From UBA1737 sp045653225 (GTDB lineage Bacteria; Bacillota_I; Bacilli_A; ML615J-28; CAG-313), in assembly GCA_045653225.1 (NCBI GenBank), contig JAZOLP010000177.1, positions 1-31,019 on the forward strand: a stretch of DNA of 31,019 nt, read 5' to 3'. The notes below the pieces were generated by a model. It was given only the letters and a program-made list of their open reading frames with translations, was not told the DNA's origin and did no database searches. The translations under genes were made by a program, and so were the position numbers. Shown here in pieces: positions 8,971-17,824 of this stretch. Within the stretch, counting starts at the first letter, position 1. Each line of letters begins with the position of its first letter.

Positions 8971-9570
8971 CTATTTATTAGATGTTCTATTTTTGAAAGC
9001 TCTTCTTAAAGTTAACTCATCTACATATTCTATATCTCCTCCAGCAGGTAAACCAAAGCCCAATCTCGAGATCACAACATCATAACGAGATAATATTTTC
9101 TCAAGATATAAAGCCGTTGTTTCTCCCTGTGGAGTAAAACTTGTAGCTAAAATGATTTCTTTAACTTCATTATTAATTCTTTTTTCTAATTCATCAATCG
9201 TTAAATCGTTAGGTCCTATTCCTTCAACCGGCGATATTAAACCATTTAAAGAGTGATAAAGACCATTATATTCACCAATATTTTCTATCGCAATAATATC
9301 TTTAGTATCTTTTAGAACCATAATTTTAGAACGATCCCTCATAGTATTAGAACATAATTCACAAGGATTTTTTAACGTTAACATCCCACAAACAGAACAT
9401 TTTTTAACATTGTTTTTTGTGTTTTTTAAAGATTTAGCAAATTCTTCAACTTGTTCAACAGACATTTTTTCGACAACATAAAAAGCATATCTTTTAGCAG
9501 TTTTTTTGCCAACACCTGGTAACATTTCAAAAGCTCTAGTTAAAGAATCTAAAAATTCTAAATCTGCCAT
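8971..9570 (-). CDS. recR: recombination mediator protein RecR
   Basis: A 199-residue protein of normal RecR length. It has an N-terminal helix-hairpin-helix (LPGVGKKTAKRYAFYV, residues 17-32), a C4 zinc finger with Cys58, 61, 70 and 73, and a Toprim domain beginning near residue 82 (IMVLKDTKDIIAIENIGEYNGLYH). The C-terminal motif is GGDIEYVDELTLRRAF. RecR works with RecO and RecF to load RecA at single-strand gaps. The gene follows ybaB by 4 nt in the conserved dnaX-ybaB-recR order. Confidence 0.97.
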   Translation of the reverse strand: MADLEFLDSLTRAFEMLPGVGKKTAKRYAFYVVEKMSVEQVEEFAKSLKNTKNNVKKCSVCGMLTLKNPCELCSNTMRDRSKIMVLKDTKDIIAIENIGEYNGLYHSLNGLISPVEGIGPNDLTIDELEKRINNEVKEIILATSFTPQGETTALYLEKILSRYDVVISRLGFGLPAGGDIEYVDELTLRRAFKNRTSNK

Positions 9571-9574
9571 AATT

Positions 9575-9874
9575 TTAGAATAATCCTGCCATCGCTTGAT
9601 ATTTAGACATTTTTTCTTCTGTCATTTTATCAATATCATTTAATAATTGATTAACTACTGCAGCAATAGCATCTTCTAAAGTTTCTTTATCATCTGCATC
9701 TTCAATTTCGAACCCATCAGCAATAGTAACTTTAAAATTAGTTCTAGCCCCTAACATTTCTCCTGTTACAGGAAAACATGAGGCAGTAAATAAAGTTTCT
9801 TCAATTTGTTTTTGAGTTTCCATCATTTCTTTTTGTAATTGACGCATTTTACGTAACATAGCTTGTTGATTCAT
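9575..9874 (-). CDS. ybaB: YbaB/EbfC family nucleoid-associated protein
   Basis: A 99-residue small dimeric DNA-binding protein of the YbaB/EbfC family. The N-terminal helix (MLRKMRQLQKEMMETQKQIEE) is followed by a beta region and by a C-terminal helix pair ending EEKMSKYQAMAGLF, close to the family consensus. It lies 19 nt after dnaX and 4 nt before recR. Family members bind DNA with little sequence preference; the constant link with dnaX and recR suggests a repair or replication role, which is not established here. Confidence 0.95.
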   Translation of the reverse strand: MNQQAMLRKMRQLQKEMMETQKQIEETLFTASCFPVTGEMLGARTNFKVTIADGFEIEDADDKETLEDAIAAVVNQLLNDIDKMTEEKMSKYQAMAGLF

Positions 9875-9893
9875 TTTTTAACTCACCTTTCTT

Positions 9894-12800
9894 CTATTCA
9901 TCTTCACCAAAGAAGTTAATTGCTTTTTCTAAAGCTATTTCTCTATCTGACTTTGGCGAATCTTTTCTAACAACTACTCTTAATTTTGGATTATTAATAG
10001 GAGTAAGTTCAGGGTAAACATCTCCCACTCTAAACTTATCATGATATTCTAAACGTTTTTCTTTCCAAGTATCATCTGGTAAAGCAACAAAATCGTAAGA
10101 TTTTCCTAAAGCTGTTTTTATCACTTCTTTTGCGTTGTCATAATGTTTTGGAGTCATAATATGATTACACAATTGAGCGTTAGGATATACAATAATTAAA
10201 TGAGTTTTACCATTAGCCACTAATAAACCATTAGTTAAAATTTTCGCAACATACATTAATTGGCCACCAACTTTATCTTCTAAAGTTGTCCAAGCACTCA
10301 TCAAATGATTTTTTATATTTTTACATTCAGGAAGACGAGCTTCGTGTAAAATATTTTCAATAACTTTAATATCATAAATCTTTGCTGTTAAATCTTCTTC
10401 GATTAAATCCGATTTTACAGGAGTGATAACTTCTTTAACAGGTGTTTGAATTTCTTCTTTTTCAACCTTTGGTGTAGCAACAGGTTCTTCTTTCACTGGT
10501 TCTACAACCATCACATCTTCTTTAATTGGTTTTGGTTCAACAGTATTTTCAATTTTAATTTCTTCTTTTTGAACTGACTTAACATTTATTTCTGACACAC
10601 AAGAATTTAAATCGCCAATCTGTTTTTCTAGAGCATTAATCATTTCTTTAACTTCGTTTAAAGCACCATCTTTCAATGTGGTAGTTTTAACATTTTCTAA
10701 TTCGATTTTTAACGCACTAACATTTTGTTCGATTAATTCGATTTGCGGTATTAAATTTTGAGAACCATTTAATTGAAGACTATCATATTTTTCTTTCATT
10801 AAAGTTAATGCTTGAGTTAAAACAAAGTAATTAGTTTTTATTTCAGCAACTTGATTAACTAATTTATCATCAGCTACATTATTAGTATGCACATTAATAG
10901 GAACATTATTTACTTTAACTTCTAATCCATTAATTTTCAATTCTAATTCTTTAATCAAGTCAGATAATAAATTAACCTTAGATTCAAATTCACTGTCCTT
11001 ATTATATAAAGAAAAATCTGAATCCTTAGCATCTTTATTATTTACTTGATTTTTCAATATGTTAAAATCTTCTATTAATTCGTTTACGATTTCAGCAAGA
11101 TCGTTTTCGTTATTTTTTTCAACATCAAATAGCGACTCAAAACTTACTTCTGTGTATCCTTTTTTATAAACAACTTCAATCTTATTTTTTAGTTCATTAA
11201 CAACTTCAGTTAAATTATTAATTTTATTTGTTGTTTCTAAAGGTTCGAAAGAATGATTATTTTCTAATTTTAACTCATTCATTTTTGATTCAATTTGTGA
11301 GATTTTATCAATCATTTCTAAAAGAACTTCTTCATTGGTGTTAGAACTATCATTTGTTTCAAAAGTTGAAGTTTCTTTTAAAGCTTCCAAATCTTCTACA
11401 ACAGCAGTTAAAAGAGCATTAGTTTTAGAAATATAATCATTAAGATTTTGTTCAATTTTTTGAATGTGTTCGTCACTATTTGGTTCAACAGTGCTCGTTA
11501 CAGTTTCTACGCTTTCAACAATGCTAAACTCACCTGTTTCAATGTCTTCTAGTCTGTTTTCTAAAATTGTAATTCTTTGTTCAATTGTATTTGGAAGAGC
11601 GCTTGTTTTAGAAACAACATCTTCTAAAACATTTAATTTACTATTAACAGTTTCTTCAAAACCTAAAAGATTTGCTTTTTCTATTTCACTTTGCATCTTT
11701 TTGATTTTATTTTCTAAAGCGTTTATACGTTGATCAACAGCAGGCGAAGAAGGTATATATGTATTATTATAATCTCCTATTTCTCCGCTATTTAAACGGT
11801 ATTCTAACTCTTGAATTCTACCTAATAAATCAATATCCTCAGATGCTGAATGTACGATTTTCATAATTCCCACTTCTAAATAAATTTTTTGAGAATTTGT
11901 AAAACGAATTTTATTTTGAACATCAACTAAAACATCTATATAATAGAACAATCTTTTACTATCAGTTTCTTCGGCTAAATTAATAAATTTATCAGTTGTA
12001 TATATATATTTATCATTTAAAGATTCATTGACACTTTTATAAAGTAAAATATCGCGACAAAATTGAATTACATTAGTAATTAATCTACTAACTTCTTTCC
12101 CCATGTTCAATAGTTCATTGATATTCGAAATTGCACCAGAAGCGTTATTTTCATTTAAATATTTTAATAATTCTATAATTTTAACATTTGAAATATTACC
12201 AGTAACGCTATTAACATCTTCAACAGTAACTTCACTTTCTGCATAAACACTAGCTTGATCTAAAATACTTAAAGCATCACGCATTCCACCTTCAGCAGAT
12301 TCAGCAATCGCATTTAAAGCTTCTTTTGAAATTTGGATATTTTCTTTTTCACAAATATATTCTAATTCTTCTGTTAATTCTGAAATAGTAAGTTGTTTAA
12401 AATCAAATCTTTGACATCTTGATAAGATTGTCATCGGAATTTTATGAGGTTCAGTTGTAGCTAAAATAAACATTACATACGCAGGCGGTTCTTCTAAAGT
12501 TTTTAAAAGAGCATTAAAAGCTGCTGTAGATAACATATGCACTTCATCGATAATATATACTTTTTTAGTTAAAAAACTTGGTAAGAAGTTAACTTTTTCT
12601 AATAAACTTCTAATTTCGTCAACTCCATTGTTGCTTGCAGCATCTAATTCAACAACATCTGTAGTAATGTTTTCGTTTATAGCTTTACAGTTTTCACACT
12701 CATTACAAGGTTCACCATTAGTAGGATTTAAACAGTTAACAGCTTTAGCTAAAATACGAGCGATTGTAGTTTTACCAATACCTCTTAATCCGCTAAAAAC

Positions 12801-12923
12801 ATATGCATGTGAAGTTCTATTTTCACTAATTGCATTTTTTAACGTTTGAATAACATGTTTTTGCCCAATTACCTCTTTAAACATTGTAGGTCTATAACTT
12901 CTATATAACGCTTTATATCCCAT
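9894..12923 (-). CDS. dnaX: DNA polymerase III gamma/tau subunit with a very long coiled-coil region
   Basis: A 1009-residue clamp-loader subunit; relatives are usually about 550-650. The first ~360 residues are standard DnaX: Walker A GLRGIGKTT (45-53), zinc module Cys64, 73, 76 and 79, Walker B IIDEVHM (124-130), and the sensor 1 region LATTEPHKIP. Residues about 365-800 are almost entirely heptad-rich, with many I/L at coil positions and E/N/K between (such as RINALENKIKKMQSEIEKA). This suggests long coiled coils. Residues about 800-860 are a Pro/Glu/Lys/Val-rich linker. Residues about 862-1000 form a compact C-terminal domain (IKNHLMSAWTTLEDKV...KTHLIIVYPN) resembling the tau C-terminal domain of Firmicutes, so the extra length is internal. 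An A AAA AAT heptamer at 11113-11119 is followed by TAA in the -1 frame. The stop is TAG. Confidence 0.95.
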   Translation of the reverse strand: MGYKALYRSYRPTMFKEVIGQKHVIQTLKNAISENRTSHAYVFSGLRGIGKTTIARILAKAVNCLNPTNGEPCNECENCKAINENITTDVVELDAASNNGVDEIRSLLEKVNFLPSFLTKKVYIIDEVHMLSTAAFNALLKTLEEPPAYVMFILATTEPHKIPMTILSRCQRFDFKQLTISELTEELEYICEKENIQISKEALNAIAESAEGGMRDALSILDQASVYAESEVTVEDVNSVTGNISNVKIIELLKYLNENNASGAISNINELLNMGKEVSRLITNVIQFCRDILLYKSVNESLNDKYIYTTDKFINLAEETDSKRLFYYIDVLVDVQNKIRFTNSQKIYLEVGIMKIVHSASEDIDLLGRIQELEYRLNSGEIGDYNNTYIPSSPAVDQRINALENKIKKMQSEIEKANLLGFEETVNSKLNVLEDVVSKTSALPNTIEQRITILENRLEDIETGEFSIVESVETVTSTVEPNSDEHIQKIEQNLNDYISKTNALLTAVVEDLEALKETSTFETNDSSNTNEEVLLEMIDKISQIESKMNELKLENNHSFEPLETTNKINNLTEVVNELKNKIEVVYKKGYTEVSFESLFDVEKNNENDLAEIVNELIEDFNILKNQVNNKDAKDSDFSLYNKDSEFESKVNLLSDLIKELELKINGLEVKVNNVPINVHTNNVADDKLVNQVAEIKTNYFVLTQALTLMKEKYDSLQLNGSQNLIPQIELIEQNVSALKIELENVKTTTLKDGALNEVKEMINALEKQIGDLNSCVSEINVKSVQKEEIKIENTVEPKPIKEDVMVVEPVKEEPVATPKVEKEEIQTPVKEVITPVKSDLIEEDLTAKIYDIKVIENILHEARLPECKNIKNHLMSAWTTLEDKVGGQLMYVAKILTNGLLVANGKTHLIIVYPNAQLCNHIMTPKHYDNAKEVIKTALGKSYDFVALPDDTWKEKRLEYHDKFRVGDVYPELTPINNPKLRVVVRKDSPKSDREIALEKAINFFGEDE

Positions 12924-12959
12924 AACAATTCTCCTTTTATATTTTCTTTTATTATATAT

Positions 12960-12988
12960 ATTATATCATAAATCGTCAACTATTGCAA
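12960..12988 (-). promoter_or_regulatory. predicted sigma-A promoter of dnaX operon
   Basis: The minus strand has TTGCAA (12983-12988), a 17-bp spacer, and TATAAT (12960-12965) with TGA forming an extended -10. The leader is about 30 nt, with AGGAG before the dnaX ATG. Confidence 0.75.
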
Positions 12989-13023
12989 TGTATTTAACAA
13001 GTTAATTTAATAATAATTTTTTT

Positions 13024-13062
13024 AAAAAAAAATAAAAGAAAGAATAATATATTCTTTCTTTT
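13024..13062 (-). terminator. terminator of the ygiQ-like gene
   Basis: A perfect 12-bp stem (13034-13045 with 13051-13062) and a 5-nt loop, followed on the minus strand by a T-rich run (plus-strand A tract 13024-13032). It lies directly after the TAG stop at 13069. Confidence 0.8.
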
Positions 13063-13068
13063 TACTTA

Positions 13069-14886
13069 CTATTTAATGTTTTTATTATAACTTTTTGGTT
13101 TTATTCTTGGGATTAAACATTTAGGTCCATTACCTATTAAATCTTCTCTATGCGCTAAAATTAAAGCTTTTTTTACTAAATCATAATTATTAGGATTTTT
13201 ATATTGAATCAAAGCTCTTTGCATTGCTTTTTCTTCTTTAGTTTTAGCAACATAAACCGGTTTCATATCTCTTGGATCTACACCAGTATAATACATAGCA
13301 GTAGCTAGTGTTGTTGGAGTAGGATAAAAGTCTTGTACTTGTTCTATATATAACTTTTCGTCTCTTATATATTCAGCTAAAACAATAGAATCTTTTAAAG
13401 TACATCCAGGATGGCTACTCATTAAATAAGGAACCAAATATTGATTTTTATTTTCCTCTTTATTTAATCTCTTATACTTTTCAACAAATTTTTTATAAAG
13501 TTCACTATTAGGTTTTTGCATATAATGTAAAACATTATTACTAACATGTTCCGGAGCAACTTTTAATTGACCAGATATATGATATTTTACTAATTCTCTA
13601 AAGAAAGATTCATCCTTATCATAATATAAATAATCATATCTTATGCCACTTCTTATAAAGACTTTTTTTACACCAGGTAAATTTCTTAATGTTCTTAATA
13701 AATCTAAATAGTCATCATGATTTATTTCTAAATTTTTACATTTTTCAGGATGTAAACAATGTTTATGTGGGCAAGTACCATGTTCTAATTGTTTTTGACA
13801 CGATGGTTTATAGAAATTTGCAGTTGGTCCACCAACATCATTTATATAACCTTTAAAATTAGGTCCTTTTGTTATTTTGATAGCTTCTTCTACAACACTT
13901 TCTTTACTTCTAGATTGAATAATTCTTCCTTGGTGTGATGTTATGGCACAAAAACTACAACTACCAAAACAGCCTCTATTTACAGTGATACTATTTTCGA
14001 CCTCGATAATAGCAGGAATACCACCAGCTTTTTCGTACATCGGATGATATGTTCGTTCATAATTTAATCCATATGTCCAATCCATTAACTCTCTTGTAAG
14101 AGGTAATGAAGGTATATTTTGTACAACAAATGTTTTATCATATCTTTCAATTAACGGTTTAGATATATATGGATCTGTATTTTCATATTGAATTTTAAAA
14201 CTTTTAGCATAAGCTAACTTATCTTTTTTTAATTCATTATAAGTCGGAAGATAAATTGCATCTTGAGGTAATAAATTTTCATCTTTAGTTTTCCAAACAG
14301 TTCCTCTAACATAAATAATATCATTAATGTTCAAACCTGCATCTAACGCTTCTGCAACCTCGATAGTATTACGTTCGCCCATTCCATACAAAATTAAATC
14401 AGCAAAGCTATCTAATAAAATAGATTTCATTAAAGCATCATTTATATAATCATAATGAGCAAGTCTTCTTAACGAAGCTTCTACACCACCAATTATTAGC
14501 GGGATTTCAGGATATGCTTTTTTTATCGCTTTTGAATAAGTAATTGTAGCATGATCCGGGCGTTTCCCCATAACACCGCCAGGAGTATAATAATCTTTTG
14601 TTCTTCTTTTTTTACTTACATAATAATGATTAACCATTGAATCTATATTTCCTGCTGAAACTAAAAAAGCAAGTCGAGGTTCGCCATATTCTTTCATCCA
14701 ATCTGGATTAGAAAGATCAGGTTGCGGCATCATAACGACATTAAAACCGTGTGCTTCTAAAATTCTACTTATAATAGCATGCCCAAATGAAGGATGATCA
14801 ACATAAGCATCGCCACAAACATATACAAAATCTGGTTGATTGATTCCTCTTTCTAGCATTTCTTTTTTATTAACAGGTAAAAACAT
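13069..14886 (-). CDS. ygiQ: YgiQ-family (UPF0313) radical SAM protein
   Basis: A 605-residue protein. The radical SAM cluster motif C306-x3-C310-x2-C313 (RGCFGSCSFCA) lies after a long N-terminal region with cobalamin-binding-like order: VYVCGDAYVDHPSFGHAIISRILEA read in two parts, then IGGVEASLRRLAHYDY. A second Cys/His-rich cluster (SCQKQLEHGTCPHKHC and HPEKC, about residues 370-396) is typical of this family. Family members are widespread and conserved, but their reaction is unknown. The protein is slightly shorter than many homologues, which carry a longer C-terminal tail. It is transcribed alone: a terminator follows it and another lies between it and the SPFH gene. Confidence 0.92.
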   Translation of the reverse strand: MFLPVNKKEMLERGINQPDFVYVCGDAYVDHPSFGHAIISRILEAHGFNVVMMPQPDLSNPDWMKEYGEPRLAFLVSAGNIDSMVNHYYVSKKRRTKDYYTPGGVMGKRPDHATITYSKAIKKAYPEIPLIIGGVEASLRRLAHYDYINDALMKSILLDSFADLILYGMGERNTIEVAEALDAGLNINDIIYVRGTVWKTKDENLLPQDAIYLPTYNELKKDKLAYAKSFKIQYENTDPYISKPLIERYDKTFVVQNIPSLPLTRELMDWTYGLNYERTYHPMYEKAGGIPAIIEVENSITVNRGCFGSCSFCAITSHQGRIIQSRSKESVVEEAIKITKGPNFKGYINDVGGPTANFYKPSCQKQLEHGTCPHKHCLHPEKCKNLEINHDDYLDLLRTLRNLPGVKKVFIRSGIRYDYLYYDKDESFFRELVKYHISGQLKVAPEHVSNNVLHYMQKPNSELYKKFVEKYKRLNKEENKNQYLVPYLMSSHPGCTLKDSIVLAEYIRDEKLYIEQVQDFYPTPTTLATAMYYTGVDPRDMKPVYVAKTKEEKAMQRALIQYKNPNNYDLVKKALILAHREDLIGNGPKCLIPRIKPKSYNKNIK

Positions 14887-14938
14887 ACTTCTATTCTCCT
14901 TAACATATATATATCATACCATATTTAGATGATAAAAA

Positions 14939-14971
14939 CAAAAAGAAAGACTAATCTTTATTAGTCTTTCT
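14939..14971 (-). terminator. terminator after the SPFH-NfeD operon
   Basis: A perfect 12-bp stem (14944-14955 with 14960-14971) and a 4-nt loop. T runs follow on both strands, so it may act in both directions. Confidence 0.75.
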
Positions 14972-14983
14972 AATTTTTTTCAT

Positions 14984-15997
14984 TTATTTTTTTGTTTCAG
15001 TAATGATTTCTTTTGCAGATAAAGCTAACCCAGCTAAACTTTGTAATTCAGATGGAACAATAATTTTAGTAGCTTGTCCGTCTGCAACTTTTACTAACGC
15101 ATCATAAGCTTTTAATGTTAGAACCGCTTTATCAGCTTTAGCGTTAGATAACAATTCAATACCTTGTGCTTGTGCTTGGTGAATTTTAAGAATTGCTTCT
15201 GCTTCACCTTCAGCTTTTAAGATGTCAGCTTCTTTTTGTGCTTCTGCTTTTAAGATGTCCGCTTCTTTTTGTGCTTCTGCTCTTAAAATTTCTGATTCTT
15301 TTTCACCTTCTGCTTGTCTAATTGCAGCTTCTTTTTCACCTTCTGCTTTTAAAATAGCAGCACGTTTTTCTCGTTCAGCACGCATTTGTTTTTCCATAGC
15401 GTCTCTGATATCTTTTGGAGGCATAATATTTTTAATTTCTACACGCTTAACTTTAATTCCCCATGGATCTGTAGCTTCATCTAAATCTAATCTCATCGAT
15501 TCATTAATAGCGTTTCTACTAGTTAATGCAACATCAAGTTCCATACCACCCATAATATTTCGAATAGTTGTTGTAGTTAGGTTATCCAAAGCTCTAATTG
15601 GATTAGATACGCCATAAACATAAAGTTTTGGATCAGTAATTTGAAAATAAATTACTGTATCAATTTGCATTGTAACATTATCTTTTGTAATAACTGGTTG
15701 AGGGTCAAAATCAATTACTTGTTCTTTTAAATTAACAACACCAATTTTTCTCGGGTTATCAAGTTTTGATTGAACATAAGCTGGTGCACTTACATCAACA
15801 GCAATTCTATCAATAAACGGGATAAGCATATGAATACCTGTTCCCCAAGTTTTACAATATTTACCTAATCTTTCAATAATATAAGATTGTGTTTGTGGAA
15901 CAATTCTAACATTAGAAATTAGGATAATTAACAAAATAATAACAATAGCCACTGGAACCGCAACAGCAGCAGATAAACTTAAAAAATAAAAACTCAT
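14984..15997 (-). CDS. SPFH/stomatin (QmcA-like) membrane protein
   Basis: A 337-residue SPFH-domain protein. A single N-terminal transmembrane segment (about residues 9-28) precedes the stomatin-type motif VPQTQSYIIERLGKY and the core VDVSAPAYVQ. The PHB domain (about 31-200) contains ITKDNVTMQIDTVIYFQITDP and DPWGIKVKRVEIKNI. Residues 214-268 are five perfect-length 11-residue repeats of the form (A/D)ILKAE(G/A)(E/Q)KEA, a flotillin-like Ala/Glu coiled coil. The C-terminus is hydrophobic-patch rich (SLAGLALSAKE). Such proteins form large ring assemblies in membrane microdomains and usually act with an NfeD-family partner, which is encoded just upstream (17 nt gap). Confidence 0.93.
   Translation of the reverse strand: MSFYFLSLSAAVAVPVAIVIILLIILISNVRIVPQTQSYIIERLGKYCKTWGTGIHMLIPFIDRIAVDVSAPAYVQSKLDNPRKIGVVNLKEQVIDFDPQPVITKDNVTMQIDTVIYFQITDPKLYVYGVSNPIRALDNLTTTTIRNIMGGMELDVALTSRNAINESMRLDLDEATDPWGIKVKRVEIKNIMPPKDIRDAMEKQMRAEREKRAAILKAEGEKEAAIRQAEGEKESEILRAEAQKEADILKAEAQKEADILKAEGEAEAILKIHQAQAQGIELLSNAKADKAVLTLKAYDALVKVADGQATKIIVPSELQSLAGLALSAKEIITETKK
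15194..15358 (-). repeat. five tandem 33-bp units encoding 11-residue coiled-coil repeats
   Basis: This stretch encodes residues 214-268 of the SPFH protein as five in-frame 33-bp units. Two adjacent units (about 15227-15292) are nearly identical at the DNA level, which implies recent duplication or gene conversion. An antisense open frame across this stretch is a by-product of the repeat. Confidence 0.85.
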
Positions 15998-16014
15998 TTT
16001 TTTTCTTCCTTTCT

Positions 16015-16470
16015 TTATTTTTTTACTTCGACAATAACTTTATTTCCTCTTATTTCTTTTATAATGCATAAAGAATTAACAGGTATATCGTTAGTTTCGT
16101 TAGGAGCAATAGCTGAATATCTTTCATATTTAGCTTTAATTTCCCCGATTTCACCTTGATTTATAGCTTTAATAACAACAACTTCTTCACCTACTAATGA
16201 TTCCACAGTTGAATTTTCTGTTTTAAAGCTATTAATTTTTTTCGCAATTGGTCTGCTAAACACAAATAGTACAACAGATAAAACACTAAATACTATAATT
16301 TGAATATAAATATTTATATTAAACGATGCTAAAATCATTGTTATTATTCCGCTAGCAGCAAACCAGATCGAAACCATATTAGAAGTTTCAACTTCAATGA
16401 ATATAGCGAGCAATACAACAACCAACCAAATTGCAATATAACCCCAGGGTTGAAAGTTAAATAAATACAT
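16015..16470 (-). CDS. NfeD-like membrane protein, partner of the SPFH protein
   Basis: A 151-residue protein with three to four hydrophobic segments in the first ~85 residues (WGYIAIWLVVVLLAIFIEVE; MVSIWFAASGIITMILASF; IYIQIIVFSVLSVVLFVFSRPI). A C-terminal soluble domain of about 60 residues (SLVGEEVVVIKAIN...NSLCIIKEIRGNKVIVEVKK) has the OB fold typical of short NfeD proteins. The SVVLFVFSRPIAKK segment closely resembles known short NfeD/YbbK relatives. It is first in a two-gene operon with the SPFH gene. Confidence 0.9.
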   Translation of the reverse strand: MYLFNFQPWGYIAIWLVVVLLAIFIEVETSNMVSIWFAASGIITMILASFNINIYIQIIVFSVLSVVLFVFSRPIAKKINSFKTENSTVESLVGEEVVVIKAINQGEIGEIKAKYERYSAIAPNETNDIPVNSLCIIKEIRGNKVIVEVKK

Positions 16471-16494
16471 AATTTATTCCTCCTTTACGTAAAT

Positions 16495-16523
16495 ATTATA
16501 ATTAAAAAAAATATTTATGTCAA
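16495..16523 (-). promoter_or_regulatory. predicted sigma-A promoter of the nfeD-SPFH operon
   Basis: Full consensus on the minus strand: TTGACA (16518-16523), 17 bp, TATAAT (16495-16500). It is followed by AAGGAGG before the ATG at 16470. Confidence 0.85.
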
Positions 16524-16582
16524 TATAATATTTAAATTTTATATATTTTTTTTAACTTTATATTAAGTTTTGTAGTTAATGC

Positions 16583-16611
16583 TTGATATTTTTAAAAAAA
16601 AGTGATATAAT
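16583..16611 (+). promoter_or_regulatory. predicted sigma-A promoter of the 16655 gene
   Basis: TTGATA (16583-16588), 17 bp, TATAAT (16606-16611) with TGA as an extended -10. The leader is about 37 nt and ends in AGGAGG (16644-16649). Confidence 0.85.
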
Positions 16612-16654
16612 ATATCAGAAATTAAATATCAACATATAATTTTAGGAGGAAACT

Positions 16655-17791
16655 GTGAAAAAAATTAATTTTAAAGTAGTGCATTTTGTTATTGCTCTAT
16701 TAATTGTAATTGGAAGCGTTTCTGGAGTTATTCTTTACTCTTATTACGCTCATGATACTAACAAAATTAAATTTGCTAATGAGTATTTCCATGTAGAAGA
16801 TTACAAATCTGTGGATTCATTAGAACAAATTGAAAATTATGTTAAATTAACTGCTGATAGTTATGCTAAAATCAGTGACGGATTATCATTCTATGATATC
16901 AATTCTAAAAAAGAATACAACGCAACTCCATCTGATAATAGTAAAAACCACATTAACGGTGTTACTTGGGACAATGGTGTTCTTCATATTCCAGGTTGGT
17001 TTGATATTGTAGTTTACGCACAAACAACTTATAACACAGACGCTGAAGAATGGGTATTCACATATTATTTATATTTATTTAATGTAAATTATAAAACTGC
17101 TGATATGATGGATAAATTATATTTCATGTTTGTTGATGGTACTGGTGAATCTGACGAAAACGAACTTTATGGTGTAACTAAACTAGATTTAATGATTGAA
17201 GAAGTTAAAGATGCTGAATACGGCGGACCTAACGGAACAAACTTACCTCAATATTCATTTACAGGTAAACAAGCTTCAAGCAATCCTTTATATATTTATG
17301 ATAATGGCGCATCAGGTGCAGGTGTTACAACTGACACTGTTCCTTACATCTATCGTTTAACTTCAATGACTGAAGCTATTTCAGGAACAAGTGATTTAGA
17401 TGATGATATCGAATCTGCAAGATGGTTCTATGAATTATCTTCATGTACATTCTCTATTTTCCATAGTGGCTCTAACGATTTAACAACTGCTATTCAAAAT
17501 GGTACTACTGATGAATTAGAAGAAATCGTACGTGGAACTTATACTAATCCTTACAAAGATGCTGAAGACTTTAACGAAAAAGTCGATGATGGTATTGTAT
17601 TTGATGGTGCTGCATCTTCATTATATAAAGTAGGTTATGGTAAATTCATGTTCTGGACATTAGTTCTAGAAGGCGCTATTACTTTAATTGTATCTGGTGT
17701 TCTTGCGTTCTTATATTATTTAATTTGGCAAGATGAAGAAGAAGTAAAACCTATTAAAGGCCCTAAGAAAACTAAAAAGAGTAACAAATAA
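16655..17791 (+). CDS. membrane-anchored extracellular protein of unknown function
   Basis: A 378-residue protein beginning at GTG, chosen because AGGAGG lies 5 nt upstream and MKKINFKVVH is a natural N-terminus. A transmembrane segment near residues 9-28 is followed by a ~300-residue polar domain rich in Asp, Tyr and Thr, then a second transmembrane helix (about 333-356, LVLEGAITLIVSGVLAFLYYL) and a Lys-rich cytoplasmic tail (KGPKKTKKSNK). The middle domain is therefore predicted outside the cell, anchored at both ends. It contains WDNGVLHIPGWFDIVVYAQ and an acidic stretch (SGTSDLDDDIESARW). I do not recognise a family. It is monocistronic, with its own strong promoter and terminator, and is head-on to replication moving left from oriC. 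Confidence 0.8.
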   Translation: MKKINFKVVHFVIALLIVIGSVSGVILYSYYAHDTNKIKFANEYFHVEDYKSVDSLEQIENYVKLTADSYAKISDGLSFYDINSKKEYNATPSDNSKNHINGVTWDNGVLHIPGWFDIVVYAQTTYNTDAEEWVFTYYLYLFNVNYKTADMMDKLYFMFVDGTGESDENELYGVTKLDLMIEEVKDAEYGGPNGTNLPQYSFTGKQASSNPLYIYDNGASGAGVTTDTVPYIYRLTSMTEAISGTSDLDDDIESARWFYELSSCTFSIFHSGSNDLTTAIQNGTTDELEEIVRGTYTNPYKDAEDFNEKVDDGIVFDGAASSLYKVGYGKFMFWTLVLEGAITLIVSGVLAFLYYLIWQDEEEVKPIKGPKKTKKSNK

Positions 17792-17792
17792 C

Positions 17793-17824
17793 AAAAAGGT
17801 GTAACTTAAAGTTACACCTTTTTT
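17793..17824. terminator. bidirectional terminator between converging genes
   Basis: A perfect 14-bp stem (17793-17806 with 17810-17823) and a 3-nt loop. It is A-rich on one side and T-rich on the other, so it serves both the plus-strand gene ending at 17791 and asnS. It overlaps the asnS stop codon. Confidence 0.9.

Noticed and set aside
11155..11166. AAAAAAGG run in dnaX as a frameshift site
   Set aside because: The reading frame is AAA AAA GGA, not A AAA AAG, so it does not fit the -1 slippery pattern.
15222..15617. 131-codon open frame on the plus strand
   Set aside because: It lies antisense to the SPFH gene's coiled-coil repeats; the repetitive Ser/Ala/Phe composition is a by-product and there is no ribosome site.
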